A stretch of 64,000 nt of DNA, from assembly GCF_014842875.1 (NCBI RefSeq), contig NZ_JACYXZ010000002.1, positions 744,001 through 808,000 of the forward strand, in the 5' to 3' direction. This DNA is from Nocardioides donggukensis (lineage in GTDB: Bacteria; Actinomycetota; Actinomycetes; Propionibacteriales; Nocardioidaceae). A program made the translations under genes and the position numbers. Positions 1 through 8,680 of the stretch are shown piece after piece. Below the pieces are notes generated by a model. The model worked only from the letters and a program-made list of their open reading frames with translations, ran no database searches and was not told the DNA's origin. Numbering within the stretch: position 1 is the first letter of the stretch; every line of letters begins with the position of its first letter.

Positions 1-76
1 GGCGTGACTACGGCCGCCGCGGTCCGCCGCCCGGCGACCCCGGTTCGGAGGCGCCGGGGATGGGTACGGTCCGGCC

Positions 77-367
77 ATGAGCCACGACGACAAGCCACAG
101 GGCCCCACCGACCCGCACGGCCCGGGCGGGCTGGACGCCCCGGCACCGCCCGGTGGGCCGCAGCGCACCGACGACGCCCCCGCCGCGGCGCCGACGCCCG
201 GCACCCCCGCCCCGGACCCGGGCCCGGAGACGACCCGGGTCACCCGACCCGAGGGCACCGACCAGCCGCCGGCCCCCACCGAGGACCCGGAGGCACAGCA
301 GGGTGCGTCCGAGCGGGAGGCCCAGCAGCGCAACGCGGGCACCGCCGGCGAGCAGCCGTCGACCTGA
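77..367 (+). CDS. small Pro/Ala/Asp/Glu-rich hypothetical protein
   Basis: 96-residue protein with no recognisable domain, signal peptide or membrane segment. It is rich in Pro, Gly, Ala, Asp, Glu and Gln and is probably disordered and cytosolic. The ATG has no Shine-Dalgarno sequence, but a TACGGT hexamer at 65-70 lies six bases before it, the spacing expected of a leaderless transcript. The reading frame shows ordinary high-GC codon use. It faces the DUF4345 gene tail to tail, 10 bp apart. No function can be assigned; the call as a real gene rests on codon use and the promoter-like hexamer. Confidence 0.5.
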   Translation: MSHDDKPQGPTDPHGPGGLDAPAPPGGPQRTDDAPAAAPTPGTPAPDPGPETTRVTRPEGTDQPPAPTEDPEAQQGASEREAQQRNAGTAGEQPST

Positions 368-377
368 CCGGGTCGGC

Positions 378-746
378 TCAGTCGGAGCACCGCCGCCGCA
401 GGCCCGCGGCACCGGCGAACAGCGCCACGGCCAGGGCCGTCTCCACTCCGAGGAAGAGCTTGGTGACGGCACCCGGAGGCTCGGCCTCGATCGCCACCGA
501 GGCGAGTCGACCGGCCGCCATCCCCGCGCTCAGCACGCCCATGGGGAGGGCGGTCCGCGACGGCGCCGCCACCAGGCTGGCGGCGATCGCGAGCGGCAGC
601 CCGCCGTACACGGACCGGATCTCGGTGCGCGCGTCGACGGTGTCGGCCGAGCCCCCGAACAGCACCGGCACCAGCTCCGGCCGGACGATCGCGACCGCCC
701 CGATCACGGCGTAGGTGGCGGCGGCCTTGTCGATCAGGGAGCTCAT
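378..746 (-). CDS. DUF4345-like small membrane protein
   Basis: 122-residue hydrophobic protein. The start at ATG 746 (MSSLIDKAAATYAV) was chosen because the frame upstream only reads antisense to panB. About four membrane segments can be seen, around residues 9-27, 47-62, 66-86 and 95-116. The conserved YGGLPLAIA and the GRLASVAIE stretch resemble the DUF4345 family of small integral membrane proteins of unknown function. A CAGAAT hexamer six bases upstream of the ATG fits a leaderless start. The gene stands alone, divergent from panB. Confidence 0.6.
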   Translation of the reverse strand: MSSLIDKAAATYAVIGAVAIVRPELVPVLFGGSADTVDARTEIRSVYGGLPLAIAASLVAAPSRTALPMGVLSAGMAAGRLASVAIEAEPPGAVTKLFLGVETALAVALFAGAAGLRRRCSD

Positions 747-887
747 GACCGCATTCTGCCCGGGATCGGTCCCCCGCGGCACCCGCGGCGTGAGCGGCGC
801 CACAGCCGCACCACCCCTCCGCGGGGCTAGCCTGAGTCGAGGTCCGGGGACTCCGCGAGGAGCCACGAGAGCGACGAGGAGACACCG

Positions 888-1691
888 ATGAGCGAGATCA
901 AGCGGATCCGCACCCAGCACCTGCGCGAGATGAAGGAGCGCGGTGAGCGGTTCACGATGCTCACCGCCTACGATATGTACACCGCGGCCACGTTCGACGA
1001 GGCCGGCATCGAGGTGCTGCTGGTCGGCGACTCGGCCTCCAACAACGTCTACGGCAACGAGACCTCGCTGCCGGTCACGGTCGACGAGCTGCTCCCGCTG
1101 ACCCGGGCCGTGGCCCGCTCCGTCACCCGCGCGCTGGTCGTGGGCGACCTGCCGTTCGGCTCCTACCAGGCCTCCCCCGAGCAGGCCTTCCACACCGCGG
1201 TGCGGTTCATGAAGGAGGCCGGCGCCCACTGCGTGAAGCTCGAGGGCGGACGCGAGATGGTCCCCCAGATCGAGCTGATGGCGCAGGGTGGCATCCCGGT
1301 GATGGCGCACATCGGCTTCACCCCGCAGAGCGAGCACAGCCTCGGCGGCTACCGGGTCCAGGGCCGCGGCGAGGCCGCCGCGAGGATCCTCGCCGACGCG
1401 AAGGCGGTCGAGGCCGCCGGCGCGTTCGCGGTGGTCATGGAGATGGTCCCCGGCGACGTGGCGGCCGAGGTCACCGAGGAGCTGACCATCCCCACGATCG
1501 GGATCGGTGCCGGCAACCGCTGCGACGGGCAGGTGCTGGTCTGGCAGGACGCGTTCGGCCTGCGCACCGGGCGGATGGCGACGTTCGTCAAGCAGTACGC
1601 CGACCTGCACGGCGTCCTGCTCGACGCGGCCCGGGCCTACGCCGACGACGTCCGCGGTGGCACGTTCCCCGGACCCGAGCACACCTTCTGA
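888..1691 (+). CDS. panB: 3-methyl-2-oxobutanoate hydroxymethyltransferase
   Basis: 267 residues, the usual length of PanB. It transfers a hydroxymethyl group from 5,10-methylenetetrahydrofolate to alpha-ketoisovalerate to give ketopantoate, the first committed step of pantothenate and CoA synthesis, in the cytosol. Family residues are visible: metal-binding Asp in VGDSASN (about 48) and GDLPFGSY (about 87), KLEGG (about 117-121), and the catalytic Glu in MEMVPGD (about 185). The ATG follows a GAGGAGA ribosome site. No other pantothenate gene is adjacent, so the gene is separated from panC/panD here. Confidence 0.95.
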   Translation: MSEIKRIRTQHLREMKERGERFTMLTAYDMYTAATFDEAGIEVLLVGDSASNNVYGNETSLPVTVDELLPLTRAVARSVTRALVVGDLPFGSYQASPEQAFHTAVRFMKEAGAHCVKLEGGREMVPQIELMAQGGIPVMAHIGFTPQSEHSLGGYRVQGRGEAAARILADAKAVEAAGAFAVVMEMVPGDVAAEVTEELTIPTIGIGAGNRCDGQVLVWQDAFGLRTGRMATFVKQYADLHGVLLDAARAYADDVRGGTFPGPEHTF

Positions 1692-1727
1692 GGGCGGCGT
1701 CCGGCCTGTCGCGGCGCGGTCGCGACG

Positions 1728-1733
1728 TACGCT
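1728..1733 (+). promoter_or_regulatory. -10-like hexamer, probable leaderless start of the sugar dehydrogenase
   Basis: TACGCT ends five bases before the ATG at 1739, and no Shine-Dalgarno sequence is present. No convincing -35 is seen. Confidence 0.35.
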
Positions 1734-1738
1734 GTCCC

Positions 1739-2971
1739 ATGCGCAGTCTCGTGGCAGTCGCCCTCGTCGTCCTGACCGCCGGCCTCCTGGCCCCCGCCGG
1801 ATCGGCCCCCTCCGAGGCCGCGCCCCCCGAAGCCGCGCCCCGCGAAGTGGCGACCACGACGCGGGAGGCGGCGGCCTCCGCGCAGGTCGCGGCCCGCGCG
1901 CCCGCGCTGCGGGTCACCTCGCTCGCCACGGGGCTGGCCGTGCCGTGGGACGTCCAGCCGATCGGCACCGGGGAGTTCCTCATCACCGAGCGCAGCACCC
2001 GACGGCTGTACCGGGTCCGGAACGGCCGCCGCACCCGCGTCCGGTTCCCCAGCGGCTCCGTCTGGGCGGCCGGCGAGACCGGGCTGATGTCGCTCGAGGT
2101 GGACCCGAGGTTCCGCGAGAACCGGCGCTTCTACACCTGCCAGGGCGGCTACCGCGCCGGTGGCGGCAACGACGTCCGCGTGGTCGCCTGGCGGCTCGGC
2201 GACGCGGGCGCCCGGGCCCGCAGGATCGAGGTGCTGCGCGCGGGGATCCGGGCCGGCACCGGCCGGCACGGCGGCTGCCGTCTGCTGATCACCCGCGGCG
2301 GTGCGCTGCTCGTCGGCACCGGCGACGCCGCGGTCGGCACCACGCCGCGCGACCGGACCTCGCTGGCGGGCAAGGTGCTGCGGCTGAACCGGATGACCGG
2401 CAGGCCGCACCCGAACAATCCCCTCATCGACGCCGAGAGCCGCAGAAGCCGGTTCGTGCTCACCTACGGGCACCGCAACGTGCAGGGCCTGGCTCAGCGC
2501 AAGGACGGCAGCCTGTGGTCCGTCGAGCACGGTCCGGACCGCAACGACGAGGTCAACCTGCTCAAGCCCGGCGGCGACTACGGGTGGCACCCGGTCCCCG
2601 AGGGCGGCGGAGCCGGCTACAACGAGTCGGTGCCCATGACCGACCACGAGCTCCCGGGCCGGCAGCGCCGGGCCCGGTGGCGGAGCGGGTCCCCGACGAT
2701 CGCGACCTCGGGCGCCGCCTGGGTCAGGGGCGAGGAGTGGGGCAGGCTCGACGGACGCCTCGCCGTCGCCGCCCTGAAGCGGCAGCGGATCGTGTTCATG
2801 AAGTTCGACCCGCGCGGCCGCCTGGTCTCCACGGTGGCCCCGCGGGCGCTGCGCGGGATAGCCCGGCTCCGGTCGGTCACCCGGGCGCCGAACGGGAGCC
2901 TGCTGGTCACCACCTCCGACAGCACCGACGGCAGGCGGGTCGACCGGGTCCTGCGGGTCACGCCCCGCTGA
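1739..2971 (+). CDS. secreted PQQ-dependent sugar dehydrogenase (GSDH family)
   Basis: 410-residue beta-propeller enzyme of the soluble glucose/aldose dehydrogenase family, which oxidises sugars outside the membrane with PQQ as cofactor. An N-terminal signal peptide (residues 1-22, ending near PAGSAPS) is followed by an Ala/Glu-rich linker to about residue 58. Family motifs then appear: [21 protein letters not shown], the active-site region RHGGCRLLI with its catalytic His, [49 protein letters not shown]. No PQQ synthesis genes are nearby. The start follows a promoter-like hexamer rather than a ribosome site. Confidence 0.85.
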   Translation: MRSLVAVALVVLTAGLLAPAGSAPSEAAPPEAAPREVATTTREAAASAQVAARAPALRVTSLATGLAVPWDVQPIGTGEFLITERSTRRLYRVRNGRRTRVRFPSGSVWAAGETGLMSLEVDPRFRENRRFYTCQGGYRAGGGNDVRVVAWRLGDAGARARRIEVLRAGIRAGTGRHGGCRLLITRGGALLVGTGDAAVGTTPRDRTSLAGKVLRLNRMTGRPHPNNPLIDAESRRSRFVLTYGHRNVQGLAQRKDGSLWSVEHGPDRNDEVNLLKPGGDYGWHPVPEGGGAGYNESVPMTDHELPGRQRRARWRSGSPTIATSGAAWVRGEEWGRLDGRLAVAALKRQRIVFMKFDPRGRLVSTVAPRALRGIARLRSVTRAPNGSLLVTTSDSTDGRRVDRVLRVTPR

Positions 2972-2978
2972 GCCGAGG

Positions 2979-3245
2979 TCAGCTCGACCAGCCGAACGCC
3001 GCGGCTCCCCCGGTGACCAGGCCGAACCAGAGCACGGTCGCCACCACGGGGACCGCCGCGACCCGGGTCGGGTGCGGGGTCCACCACCGGCAGGCGGCCA
3101 CGAACTGGACCAGCCACAGGGCCATGAGCAGCAGCACCGCCCACCAGGGGACGACCAGGCCGGAGGCGGCGTACAGGAAGAAGGTCGCGGCCATGCCCGC
3201 CATGCCCACGAACGGCCACGGCGAGGTGGCGTTGCGGTTCACCAC
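2979..3245 (-). CDS. small three-helix membrane protein
   Basis: 88-residue hydrophobic protein starting at GTG 3245 (or the adjacent GTG). Three membrane segments are predicted near residues 10-30, 33-53 and 63-83, with a positively charged [10 protein letters not shown] loop before the last helix. It is tail to tail with the sugar dehydrogenase, eight bases apart. It resembles short actinobacterial membrane proteins without known role; no functional motif is visible. Confidence 0.6.
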   Translation of the reverse strand: MVNRNATSPWPFVGMAGMAATFFLYAASGLVVPWWAVLLLMALWLVQFVAACRWWTPHPTRVAAVPVVATVLWFGLVTGGAAAFGWSS

Positions 3246-3284
3246 GGGCTCACCACGGCCGCTCCGGCGACCCCATGCCCGACC

Positions 3285-3473
3285 TCAGTCCTCGAGCGCG
3301 TCGTCGTTCCAGGCCGGGTCGTTGTCCCACGCCTCGTTGCGCTCCTCGACCGTCTGCAGGGCGCGGGCCGCCTCGGCCTCGGTCGGGTAGGGACCGAGCC
3401 GGTCCGCGTTGCGGCAGCCGTGCTCGCCCTCGACCCGGTGGTGCTCGAGGCAGAACCAGTACTCGTCGCTCAT
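3285..3473 (-). CDS. 62-residue acidic hypothetical protein
   Basis: Starts at ATG 3473 ([20 protein letters not shown]). An N-terminal region with two Cys and several His ([14 protein letters not shown]) could bind a metal. It is followed by a helical segment ([22 protein letters not shown]) and an Asp-rich tail. The type is recurrent in actinobacteria; the function is unknown. It is divergent from the methionine aminopeptidase gene with only 24 bp between start codons, and TAGTTT seven bases before the ATG supports a leaderless transcript. Confidence 0.7.
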   Translation of the reverse strand: MSDEYWFCLEHHRVEGEHGCRNADRLGPYPTEAEAARALQTVEERNEAWDNDPAWNDDALED

Positions 3474-3480
3474 GAGGCTG

Positions 3481-3490
3481 AAACTACACT
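3481..3490. promoter_or_regulatory. overlapping divergent -10 hexamers for map and the 62-residue protein
   Basis: In a 24-bp gap, TACACT (3485-3490, plus strand) lies seven bases before the map ATG. TAGTTT (3481-3486 read on the minus strand) lies seven bases before the opposite ATG. The two hexamers share two bases, so polymerase could occupy only one at a time. Confidence 0.4.
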
Positions 3491-3497
3491 CGCCACC

Positions 3498-4358
3498 ATG
3501 TCCACGCAGCAGGTCACCGTCGCCCCCGGCACCGTGTCGCCCCGGCGCCCCGTCCCCGCGCACATCCCGCGACCGGAGTACGTCGACAAGCCGGCGCCGG
3601 CCCCGTTCACCGGCAGCGAGGTCAAGGACGCCGAGACGGTGGAGCGGATGCGGGTCGCCTGCCGGCTGGCCGCCCAGGCCCGCGACCTGGTCGGCTCGCA
3701 CGTGGCCCCCGGTGTCACCACCGACGAGCTGGACCGGATCGGCCACGAGTTCCTCTGCGACCACGACGCCTACCCCTCCACGCTGGGCTACCGGGGCTTC
3801 CCCAAGTCGCTGTGCACCAGCGTCAACGAGGTGGTCTGCCACGGCATCCCCGACAGCCGGGTGGTCGAGGACGGCGACGTCGTCAACATCGACATCACGG
3901 CGTTCCTGGACGGCGTGCACGGCGACACCAACGCCACCTTCCTCGCCGGCGAGGTCGACGAGGAGACCCGGCTGCTGGTGGAGCGCACGAAGCAGGCCCT
4001 CGACCGCGGCATCAAGGCGGTGAAGCCGGGGCGGCGGATCAACGTCATCGGCCGGGTCATCGAGTCCTACGCCCGCCGGTTCGGGTACGGCGTGGTCCGC
4101 GACTTCACCGGCCACGGCATCGGCACCCACTTCCACAGCGGCCTGGTGATCCCGCACTACGACGAGTCGTACTACGACGACGAGATCGAGGTGGGGATGA
4201 CCTTCACCATCGAGCCGATGCTCAACCTCGGCACCCACGAGTGGGAGATGTGGGACGACGACTGGACCGTGGTCACCCGGGACAAGCGGCGCAGCGCCCA
4301 GTTCGAGCACACGCTGCTGGTGACCAAGGACGGCGCCGAGGTGCTCACGCTGCCCTGA
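3498..4358 (+). CDS. map: type I methionine aminopeptidase
   Basis: 286 residues. Removes the initiator Met from nascent proteins in the cytosol with a dinuclear metal centre. Metal-ligand motifs are all present: [19 protein letters not shown] (two Asp), GHGIGTHFH (His), FTIEPML (Glu) and QFEHTLLV (Glu). An N-terminal extension of about 45 residues (Pro-rich, [18 protein letters not shown]) precedes the pita-bread fold, as in the longer actinobacterial MapB type with its SH3-binding-like PxxP segment. ATG 3498 was chosen because upstream in-frame sequence lies antisense to the neighbouring gene. Confidence 0.95.
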   Translation: MSTQQVTVAPGTVSPRRPVPAHIPRPEYVDKPAPAPFTGSEVKDAETVERMRVACRLAAQARDLVGSHVAPGVTTDELDRIGHEFLCDHDAYPSTLGYRGFPKSLCTSVNEVVCHGIPDSRVVEDGDVVNIDITAFLDGVHGDTNATFLAGEVDEETRLLVERTKQALDRGIKAVKPGRRINVIGRVIESYARRFGYGVVRDFTGHGIGTHFHSGLVIPHYDESYYDDEIEVGMTFTIEPMLNLGTHEWEMWDDDWTVVTRDKRRSAQFEHTLLVTKDGAEVLTLP

Positions 4359-4370
4359 CCGGCCCGGCCC

Positions 4371-4390
4371 AGGTCAGGTCAGGTCAGGTC
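4371..4390. repeat. AGGTC pentanucleotide repeat, four copies, across a stop codon
   Basis: Four perfect copies of AGGTC. On the minus strand each junction contains TGA, and the second one is the stop codon of the TPR gene (4379-4381). Change in copy number would not alter the protein, because the in-frame stop comes within the first copies read. Confidence 0.7.
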
Positions 4391-4831
4391 GTCGAAGGAC
4401 GTCTGCCCGGTCTCGGCCAGCCGCCGCTCGACCCGCAGCACCGCGGCCTCGTGCTCGGGGTCGCCGGACATCGCGGCGGCCAGCCGCAGGTGCGGCAGCG
4501 CCTCGTCGAAGCGCGACTGCCGCTCCAGCGCTCGGCCGAGCGTGTGCCGGGCCCACACGTCGGAGGGGTCCTCCTCGACGATCACCCGCAGGTCCGCCTC
4601 CGCCCGGGTCAGCTGCACCCGCATGAAATAGGCCCAGGCCCGCAGCGATCGCAGCGACCGGGCCTGCGGCTCGGCCTCCACCGCCGGCTCGAGCACGGCC
4701 AGCGCCTCTCGGGGCGCGCGCTGCTCCAGCAGCTCCCAGGCCCGCTGGAACGCCTCGGACGGGTGCCCGACCGGGCCCGGGAAGAGCACGGCGGGGGTCG
4801 GCAGCTCGGAGAAGTCGTCACCGTCGTCCAT
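4379..4831 (-). CDS. tetratricopeptide-repeat protein
   Basis: 150 residues from ATG 4831. Helical repeats of about 34 residues: ERA-type units at SEAFQRAWELLEQRAPREALAVLEPAVEAEPQ, then RSLRAWAYFMRVQLTRAEAD and VWARHTLGRALERQSRFDEALPHLRLAAAM, typical of TPR folds that mediate protein contacts. No catalytic motif. The gene is divergent from the RNase P RNA; TACGGT (4839-4844 on the minus strand) lies seven bases before the ATG, so it may be leaderless. Its stop codon lies inside the AGGTC repeat. The partner protein is unknown. Confidence 0.75.
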   Translation of the reverse strand: MDDGDDFSELPTPAVLFPGPVGHPSEAFQRAWELLEQRAPREALAVLEPAVEAEPQARSLRSLRAWAYFMRVQLTRAEADLRVIVEEDPSDVWARHTLGRALERQSRFDEALPHLRLAAAMSGDPEHEAAVLRVERRLAETGQTSFDDLT

Positions 4832-4849
4832 GTCCCCGACCGTAACGCG

Positions 4850-4855
4850 TATCCT
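4850..4855 (+). promoter_or_regulatory. -10 element of the RNase P RNA gene
   Basis: TATCCT ends five to six bases before the first paired base of the RNA (4861-4862), which is the expected distance to a transcription start. The -35 region is weak. It overlaps the divergent promoter region of the TPR gene. Confidence 0.5.
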
Positions 4856-4860
4856 GAGCG

Positions 4861-5284
4861 TGCGGAGAGGCTGGCCGGGCGACCGCGGCGACCGCTTCAC
4901 GGCGGTGGTCGAGGAAGGTCCGGGCTCCACAGGGCAAGGTGGTGGGTAACACCCACCCGGGGTGACCCGCGGGACAGTGCCACAGAGAACAGACCGCCTC
5001 CCGGCTCCGTTGTTTCGGGGCCGGGCGGCAAGGGTGAAACGGTGGTGCAAGAGACCACCAGTGTGCCGGGTGACCGGCACAGCTAGGTAAACCCCACCTG
5101 GAGCAAGATCGAGAAGCCGCGACTCCGGTCGCGGTGCGCACGTGACCGAGGGCGGCCCGCCCGAGCGTGCGGGTGGATCGCACGAGGCGGCCGGCAACGG
5201 TCGTCCCAGATGGATGGTCGCCAACTGCGGGGTCGCGAGGCCCCGCAGCGAACAGAACCCGGCCTATGAGCCAGCCTCTCCGCA
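4861..5284 (+). ncRNA. rnpB: RNase P RNA, class A
   Basis: Catalytic RNA that cuts the 5' leader from tRNA precursors. The two ends pair perfectly over 15 bp (4861-4875 with 5270-5284), forming helix P1. Conserved landmarks follow in order: GAGGAAGGTCCGGGCTCC, ACAGGGCA, the CACAGAGAACAGACCG stretch near 4981-4996, GGCAAGGGTGAAACGG, GGTAAACCCC, and the terminal AACAGAACCCGGCCTATGAG before P1 closes. At about 424 nt its length is normal for actinobacteria. It lies between two minus-strand genes. No clear terminator is seen before the tail-to-tail neighbour. Confidence 0.97.
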
Positions 5285-5302
5285 CCTCATCATGGCCGGG
5301 CC

Positions 5303-5761
5303 TCAGCCGGCGATGGCCGTGGGTCCACCCTGCGACATCGTGTCGAGCAGGTGGAGATGCTCGGTCAGGCTGCGTCGCAGCTGGCTGCGGTGGTCGCTCT
5401 CCAGCTGACGCAGCGAGGCGATCTCGGCCTCGAGGGCCGACTTCTCCTGGGCCAACGACGCCAGGGCGGCGGCGCGCTCGCGGTCGAGCCCGGCGGCCTG
5501 CTCCTCATGGGCGCGAGCCAGCTCGGCGGCGGCCCGGTCCGCCTCGTCGCGACTGGCCTCGGCGATCGCGTCGGCCTTGGTCTGCGCGGTGGTCAGCAGC
5601 GACGCGGCCTCCGCTCCCGCGTCGTTGACGAGTCGATCGGCGGTCACGGCCGCCATCTCGAGCATTCGCGCGGCGGCGTTGGTCGGCGTCTCCTGGACTG
5701 CCTCCGGCACTGCCGCCGACGGCTCGACGGTCTCGTCCACGTCGTTCTCGAAGCTGAGCAT
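5303..5761 (-). CDS. DivIVA-like coiled-coil protein
   Basis: 152 residues from ATG 5761, which follows a strong GGGGGAG ribosome site. After an acidic N-terminus (residues 1-27) the protein is one long Ala/Glu/Arg/Gln-rich coiled coil (about 30-150). The end, ESDHRSQLRRSLTEHLHLLD, resembles the C-terminal part of DivIVA/Wag31 polar-growth proteins. The N-terminal membrane-curvature domain of DivIVA is missing, so this may be a partner or paralogue rather than Wag31 itself. Role in cell shape or septation is an inference. Confidence 0.6.
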   Translation of the reverse strand: MLSFENDVDETVEPSAAVPEAVQETPTNAAARMLEMAAVTADRLVNDAGAEAASLLTTAQTKADAIAEASRDEADRAAAELARAHEEQAAGLDRERAAALASLAQEKSALEAEIASLRQLESDHRSQLRRSLTEHLHLLDTMSQGGPTAIAG

Positions 5762-5878
5762 GTCTCCCCCAATATGGTCTGCGTCCCTGCTCGTAGTGTG
5801 CGCGACGAACCCGCGCTGTGATGCCCGAATGCGCACTTTCGAGGCGACGGCAGCGGGGAGGGTCGGGGGCGTCCCCGC

Positions 5879-8608
5879 CTACGCGCGCTGGATCTCGGCG
5901 TCGTCCGAGGTGTCCTCCTCGCCCTTGCCGAGGACGGCACGACCGGCCTCGAGCCGGGCGACCGGGACGCGGAACGGGGAGCAGGAGACGTAGTCCAGGC
6001 CGGCCTGGTGGAAGAAGTGGATCGAGTCGGGGTCTCCCCCGTGCTCACCGCAGACCCCGGCCTTGAGGCCGGGTCGAGTGCCGCGACCTTCCCGGGTGGC
6101 GATGTCGACCAGCCTCCCCACGCCGTCCACGTCGAGGCTCTCGAACGGCGAGACCGTGAAGACGCCCTTCTCGAGGTAGGCCGCGAAGAAGGCCGCCTCG
6201 ACGTCGTCGCGGCTGAAGCCCCAGGTGGTCTGCGTCAGGTCGTTGGTGCCGAAGGAGAAGAAGTCGGCCTCCTCGGCGATCCGGAAGGCGGTCAGTGCCG
6301 CCCGCGGCAGCTCGATCATGGTGCCGACGGGGATCTCCAAGTCGACCCCCTCGGCCTCGGCGACCTCCGCGAGGATCCGGGTCGCCTCCTGGCGCACGAG
6401 GTGCAGCTCCATCAGCGAGCCCACGAGCGGGACCATGATCTCGGGCCTCGGATCATGACCGGCCTTGACCCGCTCCGCCGCGGCCTCGGCGATCGCCCTG
6501 ATCTGACCGGCGAACAGGCCGGGCACGGCCAGGCCGAGCCTGACCCCGCGCAGGCCGAGCATCGGGTTGGACTCGTGCAGCCGGTTGACCGCTGCGAGCA
6601 GCCGCGTGTCGTCGTCGCTGGCCGCACCCTGCTCCTCGGCCCGGGCGACCTTGACCATGAGGTCGGCGCGGTCCGGCAGGAACTCGTGGAGCGGCGGGTC
6701 GAGCAGGCGGATCGTGGTCGGGAGACCGTCCATCGCGGCGAGGAGCTCGACGAAGTCCGCACGCTGTGGCGGCAGGAGCGCGACGAGGGCGTCGGCGCGC
6801 TCCGCCGCGGTCTCGGCGAGGATCACCCGCTCGATGAGGACGCGGCGGTCTCCCAGGAACATGTGCTCGGTGCGGCACAGGCCGATCCCCTCCGCGCCCA
6901 TGCGGCGGGCCCGCTCCGCGTCCTGCCCGGTGTCGGCGTTCGCCCGGACCTGCATGGTGCGCACGGCGTCGGCGTGGGCGAGAAGCCGGTCGACCGCCTG
7001 GATCAGGTCGGCGGTGCCCTCGTCCACGCCGACGAGCGCCGCCTCCAGTCCCTCCTCGAGGTAGGTCACGACCGGCGAGGCGACGACCGGCAGCCTGCCG
7101 ACGAAGACCTCACCGGTCGACCCGTCGACGGAGAGCACGTCGCCTTCGTGCATGGTCACGCCGTCGGCGCGGGCCACCTGCTGCTCCTCGTCGACGTCCA
7201 GGGACTCGGCACCGCAGACCGCGGTCTTGCCCATGCCCCGCGCCACCACGGCGGCGTGCGAGGTCTTGCCCCCGCGACTGGTCAGGATCCCGGTCGCGGC
7301 GATCATGCCCTCGAGGTCCTCGGGGTTGGTCTCCTTGCGCACCAGCACCACCGACTCGCCACGCGCGGCCCAGGCGACCGCGGTCGCGGAGTCGAAGACC
7401 ACCTTGCCCACGGCGGCGCCCGGCGAGGCGGCCATCCCCTGGGTGAAGCGGGTGCGCTCGGCATCGGTGTCGAACTGGGGGAACATCAGCTGGGCCAGCT
7501 GCGCGCCGCCCACGCGCTCGAGCGCCTCGTCCATGGTGATCAGCTGCTCGTCGACCAGCTGGGTGGCGATGCGGAAGGCCGCCGCGGCGGTCCGCTTCCC
7601 GACCCTGGTCTGGAGCATCCAGAGCTTGCCGCGCTCCACGGTGAACTCGATGTCGCACAGGTCGCGGTAGTGGGTCTCCAACCGCCGCATGATGGTGCGC
7701 AGGGACTGGTAGGAGTCCGGGTCGACCTCTGCGAAGTCGTCCAGGGACAGGGTGTTGCGGATCCCGGAGACGACGTCCTCGCCCTGGGCGTTGACGAGGT
7801 AGTCGCCGTACACCCCCGGCTTGCCGGTCGAGGGGTCGCGGGTGAAGCAGACGCCGGTGCCGGAGGTCTCGCCCAGGTTGCCGAAGACCATGGTGCAGAC
7901 GTTGACCGCCGTGCCGGCGTCCTCGGGGATGCGCTCGCGGCGTCGGTAGACGCGGGCGCGGTCGGTGTTCCAGGACTCGAAGACCGCCCTGGTGGCGAGA
8001 TCGAGCTGCTCACGCGGGTCCTGGGGGAAGCTGCGCCCGCTCTTCTCCTCGACCACGGCCTTGAAGTCCTCGACCAGCTGTCGGAGGTCCTGGGCGTCCA
8101 GCTCGAGGTCGCTGGTGACGCCCTTGGCCTGCTTGGCCGCCTCGATCACCCGGGAGAAGTCCTCGCCCTCCATGCCGAGGACGGTCTTGCCGAACATCTG
8201 GATCAGTCGCCGGTAGGAGTCCCAGACGAAGCGCTCGTCCCCCGACGCCTCGATCAGCCCCTTGACCGAGAAGTCGTTGAGGCCGACGTTGAGCACCGTC
8301 TCCATCATTCCGGGCATGGAGTACTTCGCGCCGGAGCGCACGCTCACCAGCAGCGGGTCGACCGAGTCGCCGAGGCGGCGACCCACCTCGTCCTCCAGCC
8401 GTCGCAGCGCCATGGTGACCTGCACCCTCAGGTCGTCCGGGAGCCTGTCGTGCTTGAGGTAGTGCCGGCACGCCTCGGTCGTCACGATGAAGCCGGGCGG
8501 GACCGGGAGGCCCAGCCGGGTCATCTCGGCGAGGTTGGCGCCCTTGCCCCCCAGCAGGTCCTTCTGGTCCTTGTTGCCCTCGCTGAACTGGTACACGAAC
8601 TTGTCCAT
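5879..8608 (-). CDS. ppdK: pyruvate, phosphate dikinase
   Basis: 909 residues, full length. Interconverts pyruvate + ATP + Pi and phosphoenolpyruvate + AMP + PPi in the cytosol. The N-terminal ATP-grasp domain starts with GGKGANLAEMTRLGLPVPPGF. The central phosphohistidine domain has GGKTSHAAVVARGMGK with the swinging His near residue 451. The C-terminal PEP/pyruvate barrel carries GAEGIGLCRTEHMF, the FSFGTNDLTQTTWG motif and the GVCGEHGGDP active-site Cys. It follows glpX on the same strand after 72 bp and is probably co-transcribed with it, consistent with PEP formation and gluconeogenesis. Confidence 0.95.
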   Translation of the reverse strand: MDKFVYQFSEGNKDQKDLLGGKGANLAEMTRLGLPVPPGFIVTTEACRHYLKHDRLPDDLRVQVTMALRRLEDEVGRRLGDSVDPLLVSVRSGAKYSMPGMMETVLNVGLNDFSVKGLIEASGDERFVWDSYRRLIQMFGKTVLGMEGEDFSRVIEAAKQAKGVTSDLELDAQDLRQLVEDFKAVVEEKSGRSFPQDPREQLDLATRAVFESWNTDRARVYRRRERIPEDAGTAVNVCTMVFGNLGETSGTGVCFTRDPSTGKPGVYGDYLVNAQGEDVVSGIRNTLSLDDFAEVDPDSYQSLRTIMRRLETHYRDLCDIEFTVERGKLWMLQTRVGKRTAAAAFRIATQLVDEQLITMDEALERVGGAQLAQLMFPQFDTDAERTRFTQGMAASPGAAVGKVVFDSATAVAWAARGESVVLVRKETNPEDLEGMIAATGILTSRGGKTSHAAVVARGMGKTAVCGAESLDVDEEQQVARADGVTMHEGDVLSVDGSTGEVFVGRLPVVASPVVTYLEEGLEAALVGVDEGTADLIQAVDRLLAHADAVRTMQVRANADTGQDAERARRMGAEGIGLCRTEHMFLGDRRVLIERVILAETAAERADALVALLPPQRADFVELLAAMDGLPTTIRLLDPPLHEFLPDRADLMVKVARAEEQGAASDDDTRLLAAVNRLHESNPMLGLRGVRLGLAVPGLFAGQIRAIAEAAAERVKAGHDPRPEIMVPLVGSLMELHLVRQEATRILAEVAEAEGVDLEIPVGTMIELPRAALTAFRIAEEADFFSFGTNDLTQTTWGFSRDDVEAAFFAAYLEKGVFTVSPFESLDVDGVGRLVDIATREGRGTRPGLKAGVCGEHGGDPDSIHFFHQAGLDYVSCSPFRVPVARLEAGRAVLGKGEEDTSDDAEIQRA

Positions 8609-8680
8609 CGCTGGATCACTGCCTTCCGGGTCGACGGGTGGGGCTGCTGTGGGGCACCGAGGGTTGCGGCTGCACGGGGA

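Noticed and set aside
4371-4390. Phase-variable pentanucleotide repeat in the TPR gene
   Set aside because: The in-frame stop lies in the first copies read, so gain or loss of copies further on cannot change the protein.
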